DNA of 11,590 bases from Chloroflexota bacterium (GCA_016875755.1 VGOX01000033.1:1-11590), one strand, 5' to 3'. Positions 1 to 6,835 are shown, numbered from the stretch's first letter. Program-made: numbers and translations. The notes: generated from the letters alone by a model not told the origin.

Positions 1-90
1 CGTAAAGTACGTGATGCGGCGCGGAAGCATCAAACCGGCATGACACTCATTGCACGGAACATCCTGTGAAGTAAAATCCATCTCGCTCAT
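1..90 (-). CDS. Partial small CxxC (YgiT-type-like) zinc-finger protein, N-terminus only
   Basis: The first 30 codons of a gene that runs off the left edge of the window. The visible protein begins MSEMDFTSQDVPCNECHAGL and continues with LPRRITYFT. It has a CxxC pair (Cys13, Cys16) followed by a short basic-hydrophobic stretch, as at the start of YgiT-type zinc fingers, which use CxxC...CxxC to bind one zinc. The ATG at 90 is supported by an AGGA Shine-Dalgarno about 8 bases upstream. It lies 10 bases after the lepB stop, so it is probably the last visible gene of the same transcript. The second CxxC pair is outside the window, so the family call is tentative; a rubredoxin-like or other zinc-ribbon protein is possible. 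Confidence 0.55.
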   Translation of the reverse strand, partial: MSEMDFTSQDVPCNECHAGLMLPRRITYFT

Positions 91-100
91 AATTATATTC

Positions 101-688
101 CTATTGTGCGGCAACTACATCCGCATGGTCAAGCAAATTCCACATGGGCGGGGGCCAGTAGATCAACACGGCCTTGCCCACCAAATTTTCCATTGGCATC
201 AAGCCCCAATCCTTCGAGTCGTTCGAGTTATTGCGGTTATCACCCAACACGAACAGATGATTTTCCTCCACCAGCCATTCCCCTAAATATAAGGGGGATT
301 GTGCTATATAAGGCTCAGAAATAGCCTGACCATTCACATACACCTGACCGTTCTCCACCATCACACGGTCGCCGGGCAGGCCGATCACACGTTTGATCAA
401 TTCCTCTTCCGGGTTCAACGGAAAATGGAAAACCACAATATCACCACGGGTCACATCACCCCAAAAATAGCTCAACTTGCTCACCAGCACAAACTCGCCG
501 TCTTCCAATGTGGGGCGCATACTGTAGCCATCCACCCGCACACGCGCCGAAAGTGTATTGATGCCAACAAATAAAACCACCGCCAGAACGATCGTTTCCA
601 ATATGTCAAGCACAAACCGTTTCCAGTCCGTTTTCTCTTCAATGGGCTTGATTTCTTCAGTTTGCGCTTCTTCGTTTATCGTCTCCAA
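101..688 (-). CDS. lepB: Signal peptidase I (LepB), S26 family
   Basis: Membrane-bound serine/lysine protease that cuts signal peptides from exported proteins on the outer face of the cytoplasmic membrane. With the start used here the protein has 195 aa, a size usual for Gram-positive-like SPase I with one TM helix. After an acidic N-terminus comes a TM helix at about residues 23-45. The catalytic Ser56 lies in the box GYSMRPTLEDGE. The general-base Lys99 lies in IKRVIGLPGD. The C-terminal box LGDNRNNSNDSKDWG is at about 148-162. An upstream TTG at 700 is in frame, but the TTG at 688 has a GGAGG motif (694-698) 5 bases before it and a TATAAT just upstream, so 688 is preferred. It follows the methyltransferase gene by about 58 bases and probably has its own promoter. 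The protein family is certain; the start is likely but not proven. Confidence 0.93.
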   Translation of the reverse strand: METINEEAQTEEIKPIEEKTDWKRFVLDILETIVLAVVLFVGINTLSARVRVDGYSMRPTLEDGEFVLVSKLSYFWGDVTRGDIVVFHFPLNPEEELIKRVIGLPGDRVMVENGQVYVNGQAISEPYIAQSPLYLGEWLVEENHLFVLGDNRNNSNDSKDWGLMPMENLVGKAVLIYWPPPMWNLLDHADVVAAQ

Positions 689-711
689 ACACGCCTCCAA
701 TTACGCGTGAA

Positions 712-717
712 ATTATA
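712..717 (-). promoter_or_regulatory. Candidate -10 box of the lepB promoter
   Basis: The minus strand reads a perfect TATAAT here, in the short gap between the methyltransferase stop (747) and lepB. No convincing -35 box is seen 16-18 bases upstream (GTGGAT/TGGATT). Transcription starting about 7 bases downstream would leave a short leader holding the GGAGG that serves the TTG at 688. The box suggests lepB can be transcribed apart from the phosphatase and methyltransferase genes. Confidence 0.5.
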
Positions 718-746
718 CTTCCAATTTTCCGACAATCCACCCGCCC

Positions 747-1466
747 TTAAGTCTTACCCCAGGCAAAATAAGTGGGCACATGCAAAACCCGCTCCCCACG
801 CGTGCGCGCCTGCTCATCCAACACTCTCATTTTTTGGATTTCCGAATCTGGGACAAATCCGCCCAAGTCGGCTTGGGTCACCGCCCATTCATTCTCCCAC
901 TCCTCAAGAGACCGCTTCACTCCTACAGATCGAATGGTTCCTGTTTCCTCGAGTTTTATTCCCGCCTGAAAAAAGATCTCCGCCAATGTAGAGCCAACGA
1001 ACGGATTCGCCCCCTGACGCATCAGCGCCTGCGTCTGCCATTCTCCGAGCGGTTTGAGTTCGGCAGGTTCGTCCACTCGCTGGCCGTAATCAGGTTCTGC
1101 CAATGCCAGCACGGTTTTACCAACACGCGCCATTTCACGCACCACTCGCAGCGGGTCGCTCACCCACAGCAGAAGAAAGTGACAGTAAACAATATCAAAT
1201 GAACGATCAGGGTAAGGGAGAAAGTGCGCGTCACCACACGTCAGCGAAGCGGCTGGGGCGTGGATTCGGCACTGGGTCAACGAAGCAGGCTCAAGATCCA
1301 GACCATGAAGCGGGGTGGGCGTGGTGAGTTCGCGCAGGACGGCGCCTGTGCCGCATCCCACTTCAAGCACAAAAGCAGCACGATCCAAGCCCGCCTTGTC
1401 AAAGAGATACTTGCGAAGGTCGCGGGTCCATGCGGCTTGCTGGGTGTAACGGGCGTGCCAGTTCAT
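747..1466 (-). CDS. Class I SAM-dependent methyltransferase (Methyltransf_11 type)
   Basis: Putative small-molecule methyltransferase with a Rossmann fold; the substrate cannot be told from sequence. The 239-aa protein has motif I VLEVGCGTG at residues 33-41 (SAM glycine loop). Asp57 in GLDLEP is the likely ribose-binding acidic residue. CGDAHFLPYPDRSFD (77-91) and IVYCHFLLLW are the adenine-binding and post-strand regions typical of the ubiquinone/menaquinone-methyltransferase-like group. The ATG at 1466 overlaps the phosphatase stop as ATGA, a classic sign of translational coupling. An in-frame TTG at 1520 would add 18 residues, but it has no Shine-Dalgarno and lies inside the phosphatase gene. 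The pairing with a phosphatase gives no clear pathway. Confidence 0.85.
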   Translation of the reverse strand: MNWHARYTQQAAWTRDLRKYLFDKAGLDRAAFVLEVGCGTGAVLRELTTPTPLHGLDLEPASLTQCRIHAPAASLTCGDAHFLPYPDRSFDIVYCHFLLLWVSDPLRVVREMARVGKTVLALAEPDYGQRVDEPAELKPLGEWQTQALMRQGANPFVGSTLAEIFFQAGIKLEETGTIRSVGVKRSLEEWENEWAVTQADLGGFVPDSEIQKMRVLDEQARTRGERVLHVPTYFAWGKT

Positions 1467-2026
1467 CCTTCGCAAAAATTCTGTTTGGAGCGGTGCTTGG
1501 CGCTTGGAATTTCGTGCCAATTGCGGACAAAATCAAATTGCGCGGGGGTTTCGGGAGATGTGGTTAGAAAATGATTTTGCGGTCTAGTTTTATACAAATC
1601 GGCTACGCGCATAAGGGCTTCTTCGGCAGTCAACCCGTGGCGGACGAGGTAACACCCAACCGTGATACCAGTGCGCCCCACCCCGCCCCAACAGTGGACA
1701 TAAACTGGTTTGCCGTTTTGAATGGACTCGTCGATCGTATTGAGGATGCGGGTCATGGTTTCACGCGAAGGGACGCCGTGATCACGAATGGCAAAACGTT
1801 GATAATCAAGTTCGAGGTCGTAGATCTGAGCCTGATCCTTGAGAATGGATTCGTACGGGGCAAGCTCGTGCGGCTGGGTCAGGTCAATAAAGGTGCGGAT
1901 GCCCGCTTCGAGAAATGCCTCGATGCGGCGGCGGGCGGTTTCAGGCTCGTAGCTGGCGGGGTATTCACCCGCAAGGAAACGGTTTTCTTCAACCCAGTAG
2001 GATTCGATGATGGGGAGTTTGGTCAT
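1463..2026 (-). CDS. Dual-specificity/tyrosine-type protein phosphatase
   Basis: Cysteine-dependent phosphatase of the DSP/PTP fold, 187 aa, probably cytosolic (no signal peptide or TM). The P-loop VHCWGGVGRTG carries His111, the catalytic Cys112 and Arg118 of HCX5R. Asp82 in AIRDHGVPS, before the P-loop, is the likely general acid. The C-terminal RPQNHFLTTSPETPAQFDFV matches the last helix of bacterial DSP-like proteins. The substrate could be phosphotyrosine, phosphoserine or another phosphate ester. An in-frame TTG at 2032 is only one base from the AAGGA motif; the ATG at 2026 has AGGA 7 bases upstream and is chosen. It is the first gene after the hairpin at 2041-2076 and overlaps the methyltransferase by 4 bases. 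Confidence 0.88.
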   Translation of the reverse strand: MTKLPIIESYWVEENRFLAGEYPASYEPETARRRIEAFLEAGIRTFIDLTQPHELAPYESILKDQAQIYDLELDYQRFAIRDHGVPSRETMTRILNTIDESIQNGKPVYVHCWGGVGRTGITVGCYLVRHGLTAEEALMRVADLYKTRPQNHFLTTSPETPAQFDFVRNWHEIPSAKHRSKQNFCEG

Positions 2027-2040
2027 GGGCAATTCCTTTA

Positions 2041-2076
2041 AACGAAGGCGCTGAGGAAAGCCCCAGCGCCTTCGTT
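2041..2076 (-). terminator. Long perfect hairpin after the lipoprotein gene, probable terminator
   Basis: Thirteen-base perfect inverted repeat: arms 2041-2053 (AACGAAGGCGCTG) and 2064-2076, with a 10-base loop that can add two further pairs. It lies 7 bases after the lipoprotein stop (2084). On the minus strand it is followed only by GTTTAAA, so the U-tract is weak and read-through is possible. Its distal end almost touches the Shine-Dalgarno of the phosphatase gene. No separate promoter for that gene was found between hairpin and ATG. Confidence 0.6.
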
Positions 2077-2083
2077 ATTCGTT

Positions 2084-3088
2084 CTATTCAGGGAAGGAGG
2101 TACACATATTATTCAAGATCATGGCGCGTAATTCCACCAGTTCGGGATAGTTATAGAAGAAGAGAATCTTCTCTTCAGCAATGGTATCTCCCGCGGGCTG
2201 CGAGCTGAACACAAAGAAGGTAAAGGCTTCAGCAATATCTTCTTCGGGATTGGTGGCGGCATAACTGGTGACGAAGCGATCTTCATACTGGCTGTAGAAC
2301 TCGTCCAGTAATTCGGTGCGTGCGTCTTCATCCTCTTCGAGGTTGATCACATCCCACTCTTCGCGAAGTTCCTCCCAGAATTGGAAGTAGAAATCGTCAA
2401 TATAGGAATCTGCATTGGCACAGCCTTCGCCGGGGAAGTAATCGGGGCAGGCGGATAATTCTTGTAAGTAGATGTTGTTATCTTCGGGGTTGTTGAAAAC
2501 CGCCAAACTGGGCACAACCTGATCGGGACCAAGAGTGAGCACATGCGCAAACTCATGGACGAGGGTGTAGGTCAGTTCATAATAATTGGCAGTATCGGCA
2601 ACATCCACATTCAGAACCCAGAGATTGGGGTCATAGGCGGTTTGAGCAACAGATGCCAGCGTGCCGCCCACGCCATCGGTTGTGATGGCATATTCGGCAA
2701 TTGTCCCACGCTGTTCGGCAGGGATGAGCGCCATGTAGTAGTCCCAAAGCTGCTGATGCAGTTCAGTATCTTCCTGCTGCTCCAGCAAATCATCGGGGAC
2801 ATCTTCATAGGCGGGGTCAAGTATTTCGTCGCCATCCACCATATAGCTGACAAGGACAAGTTCTTCATCGAGCAGGTCTTCTTCGCCTTCGCTGCCATAC
2901 ACAGCCAGGTCTATGATCTGGTCGGTGATAACAGGGCAAGACATGGCTTCACCGGAGAACGGTACTTCGGCATCCGTCTCCGCTACATATTCCTCTTCGT
3001 AATAGTCTTCTTCAGAAAGCGGGGCACAGGCGATCAGCAGAAAAAGCAATAAAAAACTGGTCAGGATGATCTTTATCTTCGAGTTCAC
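2084..3088 (-). CDS. Acidic lipoprotein with HEXXH zinc-metallopeptidase motif
   Basis: Predicted lipid-anchored extracytoplasmic protein of 334 aa; family not recognised. The N-terminus (KIK, then a hydrophobic run) ends in a lipobox LIAC with lipidated Cys21. A very acidic spacer follows (residues 26-48, rich in Glu/Asp/Tyr). HEFAH at 178-182 is a zinc-binding HEXXH. Glu287 in PEEDIAEAFTFF (281-292) is a plausible third ligand about 105 residues later, as in gluzincin-like families where an E-D-x-A-E segment closes the site. Four further cysteines could form disulfides. The start is GTG at 3088 with AAAGGA 7 bases upstream; a longer in-frame ATG at 3187 overlaps the previous gene and would bury the signal peptide. 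It follows the cysteine-less radical SAM paralogue by 95 bases and may belong to that transcript. Proteolytic activity is inferred, not certain. Confidence 0.8.
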   Translation of the reverse strand: MNSKIKIILTSFLLLFLLIACAPLSEEDYYEEEYVAETDAEVPFSGEAMSCPVITDQIIDLAVYGSEGEEDLLDEELVLVSYMVDGDEILDPAYEDVPDDLLEQQEDTELHQQLWDYYMALIPAEQRGTIAEYAITTDGVGGTLASVAQTAYDPNLWVLNVDVADTANYYELTYTLVHEFAHVLTLGPDQVVPSLAVFNNPEDNNIYLQELSACPDYFPGEGCANADSYIDDFYFQFWEELREEWDVINLEEDEDARTELLDEFYSQYEDRFVTSYAATNPEEDIAEAFTFFVFSSQPAGDTIAEEKILFFYNYPELVELRAMILNNMCTSFPE

Positions 3089-3091
3089 TTG

Positions 3092-3125
3092 GGTATCCTT
3101 TGTAAAAAATTTTGGCAAGGATACC
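3092..3125 (-). promoter_or_regulatory. Hairpin that can mask the Shine-Dalgarno of the lipoprotein gene
   Basis: On the minus strand GGTATCCTT (3117-3125) and AAGGATACC (3092-3100) form a perfect 9-bp inverted repeat with a 16-base A/T-rich loop. The 3' arm contains the AAGGA that serves the GTG start at 3088. In mRNA the stem would hide the ribosome-binding site, suggesting translational control or coupling to an upstream event. No known riboswitch or leader peptide was recognised. Confidence 0.5.
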
Positions 3126-3183
3126 ATAGAGTAAAAAAAGGAAGGATGGAACTGGTCAGTTGTAGACGGGATGCAAACCCGCT

Positions 3184-4326
3184 TCATTCACTACCCGAGA
3201 TCTGCTCCCAACCATCGCGCAGGATATTACCGAGGACTTTGTCCGCTTCGCCCTGCGCAGGGAGGACATCACCATCAGGCTCGACGTACATCCAGGCCTT
3301 GCCTGCGCCTGCGGGAATTTCATCGTCCACGGTTTCGATGCTGACGGGGTTAGCAGCGGAGTACGGCACGGGCAGATCCCAGCGGATGTTGAGCGCCAGT
3401 CCTTGAGCAACTGCTTGAAGTTCGAGTAATTCGTCGGTGAGGGAGTTGTCGGCAGCACTGAGTGAGATATTTTCCACGCCGAGATTGGCAACCTTTTCGA
3501 GAATAGCGTGGGATTGCGCTACGTTCTCTTTTCTGAGCGTGATATGGACGGTGATGAAAATATCCTGCGGGACGATGGTTTGAATGGCTTTCCACGCGAG
3601 CGGCTCATTGGGTTGCAAGACGAGCAGAATATGATCCAACCCTGTTTGCAAGAGGGTATCGAGATAGGCTTTATCCGCAAGTTTGATTCCATCCGTGAGC
3701 AAGCCGCAGACTTGACCATTCTTTTCGGCGTGAGCAATGAGTTGCGGAAGGTCGTCACGCAAGGTCGCTTCGCCGCCTGTGAAAATGATATGTGGAATAC
3801 CCGCGTGCCAGGCTTTGTCGAGAATGATTTGCCACTCGGCGGTGGAGAGTTCACGCTCCACACGTTTGACGGGGGCATGCTCGGTATGGTCACCTGCGGG
3901 CAGGCGGTACGTCAGGGCGCAATCGAGCCGCAGCGTAGAATCTGCCGTGTGGGGTTGAGCCCGCTCAAAGTCGAGGAAAGAGGCGGGGTCTAAATCGGGA
4001 GTGGCGATGAGGTCGTGAATCCGTTCGGAGAAGTTGGTGAAGTCTGCGAGGGCATCCTTCCATTTGATATTGTAGCGGGATGCGATTTCCTTGGCGGCGT
4101 CTTCGGGCGGCGTGCCTTTGATGAAGTGATAGGCATATTCCGCCGCGGTGGCGTTCAACTGCATGACAGTGGAGGCGTTGAGAATAAGAATGCCCGAACC
4201 ATCGGCACGCAGGCGAAGATGAAGCCGATAGGGCTTTTCATCCTCGGCGGCTTGCATGTGATGCGTGCCCGCAGGCAGCGGCGTGACTTTTGCAAAGCGT
4301 TTGCTGATGCGTTGAAAGATGTTCAT
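3184..4326 (-). CDS. Cysteine-less PqqD-like/radical SAM-fold protein (probable pseudoenzyme)
   Basis: A 380-aa paralogue of the radical SAM protein at 5430-6827. It keeps a PqqD-like N-terminal domain (about 34-107, with LNATAAEY). It also keeps the TIM-barrel segment GIPHIIFTGGEATLRDDLP (GGE at 184-186), nearly identical to the paralogue. Where the paralogue has CNNDCAHC, this one has LPAGDHTE (142-149), so all three [4Fe-4S] ligands are gone. The SPASM region stops after EPDGDVLPAQG, with Ala357 in place of Cys, and the CX2CX5CX3C tail is missing. Only Cys136 and Cys207 remain in the whole protein. The reading frame is intact over its full length with a good AGGAG 6 bases before the ATG, which argues for a kept function such as scaffold, substrate-binding partner or regulator. 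It lies 9 bases after the RMD1-like gene. Confidence 0.85.
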   Translation of the reverse strand: MNIFQRISKRFAKVTPLPAGTHHMQAAEDEKPYRLHLRLRADGSGILILNASTVMQLNATAAEYAYHFIKGTPPEDAAKEIASRYNIKWKDALADFTNFSERIHDLIATPDLDPASFLDFERAQPHTADSTLRLDCALTYRLPAGDHTEHAPVKRVERELSTAEWQIILDKAWHAGIPHIIFTGGEATLRDDLPQLIAHAEKNGQVCGLLTDGIKLADKAYLDTLLQTGLDHILLVLQPNEPLAWKAIQTIVPQDIFITVHITLRKENVAQSHAILEKVANLGVENISLSAADNSLTDELLELQAVAQGLALNIRWDLPVPYSAANPVSIETVDDEIPAGAGKAWMYVEPDGDVLPAQGEADKVLGNILRDGWEQISGSE

Positions 4327-4335
4327 GAGATTCTC

Positions 4336-5340
4336 CTAGGGTCCGATCCAACCCATATCTGCAAAGAAAAGATACAGGTAACCGACCAACATGATCATAT
4401 AGACTGCCATTTCGACACGTCCCCAGATACGTTCGAGGGAGAGTGAAAAATTATCCTTGATCGTGCCGACAATACCTTCGAGGTTGTCGAGTTTGCTGCG
4501 CAGGTTGTCCTTCCAATCCTTGAGGTACAACTCGCTTTGAATGGCTTCATATAATTTTGCCGAGTACCAATCACCAATGAGCAGCAGGTTTTGTTCGACG
4601 CGCTCGAAATCGATCATCACTTCGAGTTTGTGTTCGGCGATCTGTCGGACAACGCTTGTGGTCAGGCGCGGGCGTCCCTTGTCCTTGAAGAACGTTTCGC
4701 TGATCGCATCAAGCATGGCTTCAATCGACAGGTCCAACATGCGGTAACGTAAAAGTTGGTAATTGCCGATTTTCAACAAGGCAATGTCCGAGTCGTAATC
4801 TTCATTGGGCGCAATAATAACTGCGCCTTCCCAATCCACCACCGTCATGTCATTGGCGGAGTATTGCGTGCGCGACACCAAAATATCGGCGATCTCTGCG
4901 GGGTCGAGCGTTTCGCGCTGCGAGCGGATGAATTTGGCAAGCGCGGCGGCGTTCTTTTCGATCCATTTTTCGGGCGAAGGTTTCATTGTCTTCACCAGCA
5001 GGATGGTGTAGTCTTCAAACAGTCCGCTATCGCGGATGGATACGGGCACATACTTGCTTTGCAGCGCCGCTTGAATTTTGATCCGCAATTGCAGCACGGA
5101 TGACGCGAATGGATCTTGCAGATCAAATCGGCATTCGATCATCTGGGCGCACCCGTCGTAGCGTTGGCGGATGACGGAGACCGCGTAGCCTTCGATAAGG
5201 ACAGTTTCTTCGCCGATGCTGACGAGGTCAATGTCCACGGGCTGGAAGTAAGGCGCATCCTTCTGGACCTTGAGTTGCTGCGGCGCAAGAGCATTTCCTT
5301 CGCCCGATTCGGGGAACACGAGTAGATAGCAGATTTGCAT
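4336..5340 (-). CDS. Tail-anchored protein with RMD1/DUF155-like layout, function unknown
   Basis: A 334-aa protein I cannot place with certainty. It has a mixed alpha/beta N-terminal two thirds. A strongly helical segment follows (about 205-305) with many charged residues, ending in a coiled-coil-like stretch around WKDNLRSKLDNLEGIVGTIKDN. One hydrophobic helix (309-327) lies almost at the C-terminus. A helical run followed by a terminal TM recalls the RMD1/DUF155 family, but I did not see a signature that proves it. No catalytic motif is evident. The ATG at 5340 has AGGA 8 bases upstream. It sits between the active radical SAM gene (89-base gap with hairpins) and the cysteine-less paralogue (9-base gap), so it is probably part of the same system and would sit on the inner face of the membrane. 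Confidence 0.7.
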   Translation of the reverse strand: MQICYLLVFPESGEGNALAPQQLKVQKDAPYFQPVDIDLVSIGEETVLIEGYAVSVIRQRYDGCAQMIECRFDLQDPFASSVLQLRIKIQAALQSKYVPVSIRDSGLFEDYTILLVKTMKPSPEKWIEKNAAALAKFIRSQRETLDPAEIADILVSRTQYSANDMTVVDWEGAVIIAPNEDYDSDIALLKIGNYQLLRYRMLDLSIEAMLDAISETFFKDKGRPRLTTSVVRQIAEHKLEVMIDFERVEQNLLLIGDWYSAKLYEAIQSELYLKDWKDNLRSKLDNLEGIVGTIKDNFSLSLERIWGRVEMAVYMIMLVGYLYLFFADMGWIGP

Positions 5341-5365
5341 AAGATGATTCCTAAAGCATCCATGG

Positions 5366-5400
5366 CGTCATGACGGGCGCATACCCTGATGGGTACTCGC
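5366..5400 (-). other. Hairpin and palindrome in the gap after the radical SAM gene
   Basis: Arms 5377-5386 (GCGCATACCC) and 5391-5400 (GGGTACTCGC) pair over ten positions with one mismatch and one G-U, around a TGAT loop. A perfect 10-base palindrome CGTCATGACG adjoins at 5366-5375. No U-tract follows on the minus strand, so this is not an obvious intrinsic terminator. It may stabilise or process the mRNA between two cistrons. A further 9-base inverted repeat (5351-5359 with 5425-5433) encloses the whole gap. Confidence 0.4.
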
Positions 5401-5429
5401 GCTGGCTAACTCCAAACTTTGAGTATGCT

Positions 5430-6827
5430 TTAGTGTAGCACAGGCAGGTCTACTCCAAAATTTTTACGGTGATTTTCAAATTGCAACGGACATCCGCCGC
5501 CGCACTCGACAACTACGGGGCAGGTCTCGCACTTAAACGGTAGGTTCTGCCGTTCACGCAGTTGCGTGGACAGTTGATGGTTCCAGATCGAATCCCACGC
5601 ATCAGTGAGGAAGTTGCCAAGCGGGTGGTAATACGACTGGCACGGCAGAACATTTCCATTCGATTCGATGCACATGCTATACAACGCGGCAGTGCAACCC
5701 TTCACACCAAGGTTGTGGGCAGTGGGGTCGAACTCACAATATTGGGTTGGTGTGTACCAGATCAGTTTTTGTCCGCGTTCGGCGGTCTTCTTCGTGGCAA
5801 TATCAAGGACGGGTTGTAATTCGCTTTCACGCAAGCCTGTGCCAACGGTCAGTCCCTGCCCCGAATAGATGAGCGCATTCAAGCCAATGGTTGGGACGCC
5901 CAAATCTGCCAAAAAATCGAGCGTAGCAGGGATGGTATGGACGTTCGTCCGCAGCATGGTGGTGTTGGTCATCACATACAGTTTCGAACGCAGGACATTA
6001 TTCACGCCTGCAATCGTCTGACGGAAAGCGCCTTTGGCACGCATCATATCATCATGAATTTCTGGCACGCACGATTCGACGGTGATCTGCACGTGGTCGA
6101 GTCCCGCTTCCACAAGGCGGTCCACATAGCGCATGTCCATCAGGCGGCGGGCGTTGGTGTTGAGACCTGTGATCTGTCCGTTCGATTCAGCGTGACGGAT
6201 GAGCTCTGGCAGGTCGTCACGCAGGGTCGCTTCACCGCCTGTGAAAACAATGTGCGGTACACCCAACTCCCAGAGTTTATCGAGGGTCTGCTTCCACTGG
6301 TCGGTGGTCAGTTCGGGGAAGTTCCGTTCGCGGGCGTTGTAGCAGTGAGCGCAATCGTTATTACAGCGATACGTGATCGCCAAGTCCATGCGGTAGGGCG
6401 CGGTGGGACGGGCGCTGAACGGCATGTTCATTTCCAACTCAAGATCGTGGATGGCGCAGGCACCGTCGGGGCGGAGGAGTTCGGAAAACTGAAAACGGAA
6501 GGCGGAAAGATCGTCCTTCGCCTGTGATGAATTAACGCGATAGTTCTTCGTTATCGCAGCAACAATCTCCTGCTCCTGCTTCTCTTCCAAAATCATCCAC
6601 GCCATGAACGCCGCTGTGGGATTTAAGTGCATCACACTGCTGGCATTGACGATGAGCGTGCCCGTGCGGTCAGGGTCAATGCGCAAGTGGATGCGTGATT
6701 TCTCGTCCGCGGTTTCGCGGGTGTAGTGATGTAAACCCGACGATGGGCCCTTCGATGAACTCAGGGCAACGCCGTGGACCGTGGACGATGGTTGAAAGAT
6801 ATGTTTTACAGCATCAAGTAATGTCAT
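5430..6827 (-). CDS. PqqD-like/radical SAM/SPASM protein, putative peptide-modifying enzyme
   Basis: A 465-aa enzyme of the kind that modifies peptides by radical chemistry, as in RiPP maturation. An N-terminal PqqD-like domain (about 44-115, with LNPTAAFMAW) would serve as peptide recognition element. The radical SAM core has CNNDCAHC (Cys155, Cys159, Cys162) for the [4Fe-4S] cluster that cleaves SAM, and the SAM-binding GGE at 197-199. The C-terminal SPASM region has Cys378, Cys386, GNVLPC396 and the diagnostic CX2CX5CX3C at 433-446 for auxiliary clusters. No Cys follows 446, so the usual last SPASM ligand is absent or replaced. The ATG has GAGG 6 bases upstream. It lies directly downstream of the gene for the Cys-Ala-tailed membrane protein, its best candidate substrate. 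Residues about 13-30 are encoded by repeat DNA and look like an in-frame insertion relative to the paralogue. Confidence 0.9.
   Translation of the reverse strand: MTLLDAVKHIFQPSSTVHGVALSSSKGPSSGLHHYTRETADEKSRIHLRIDPDRTGTLIVNASSVMHLNPTAAFMAWMILEEKQEQEIVAAITKNYRVNSSQAKDDLSAFRFQFSELLRPDGACAIHDLELEMNMPFSARPTAPYRMDLAITYRCNNDCAHCYNARERNFPELTTDQWKQTLDKLWELGVPHIVFTGGEATLRDDLPELIRHAESNGQITGLNTNARRLMDMRYVDRLVEAGLDHVQITVESCVPEIHDDMMRAKGAFRQTIAGVNNVLRSKLYVMTNTTMLRTNVHTIPATLDFLADLGVPTIGLNALIYSGQGLTVGTGLRESELQPVLDIATKKTAERGQKLIWYTPTQYCEFDPTAHNLGVKGCTAALYSMCIESNGNVLPCQSYYHPLGNFLTDAWDSIWNHQLSTQLRERQNLPFKCETCPVVVECGGGCPLQFENHRKNFGVDLPVLH
6747..6767 (-). repeat. Palindromic repeat GCCCTGAG-TTCA-TCGAAGGGC inserted in the radical SAM gene
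   Basis: Imperfect palindrome read in frame as ALSSSKG, near codons 21-27 of the radical SAM protein. It matches a second copy at 8580-8600 in the opposite orientation, apart from the 4-5 base centre. It adjoins a heptamer duplication (GTCCACG GTCCACG, about 6774-6787 on the minus strand). Similar CCCTGAG...TCGAAGGG elements are, to my knowledge, dispersed in many copies in Chloroflexota genomes. Their mobility mechanism is unknown to me. Confidence 0.6.
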
Positions 6828-6835
6828 ATTGCACC

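Noticed and set aside
2543..3052. Plus-strand open frame opposite the lipoprotein gene
   Set aside because: The sense strand encodes a coherent lipobox, acidic spacer and HEFAH motif; the antisense frame has none.
3150..3183. Intrinsic terminator between the cysteine-less paralogue and the lipoprotein gene
   Set aside because: There is a T-run on the minus strand, but the only nearby stem is 4-5 bp and lies about 10 bases from it. I would not call it.
3508..3993. Plus-strand open frame (161 codons) opposite the cysteine-less paralogue
   Set aside because: The matching antisense region of the paralogue also yields an open frame, as expected from shared sense codons rather than from a real gene.
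5937..6527. Long plus-strand open frame (196 codons) inside the radical SAM gene
   Set aside because: It is antisense to a gene with clear motifs, has no ribosome-binding site of note, and its protein shows no recognisable domain. Long antisense frames are common opposite GC-rich genes.
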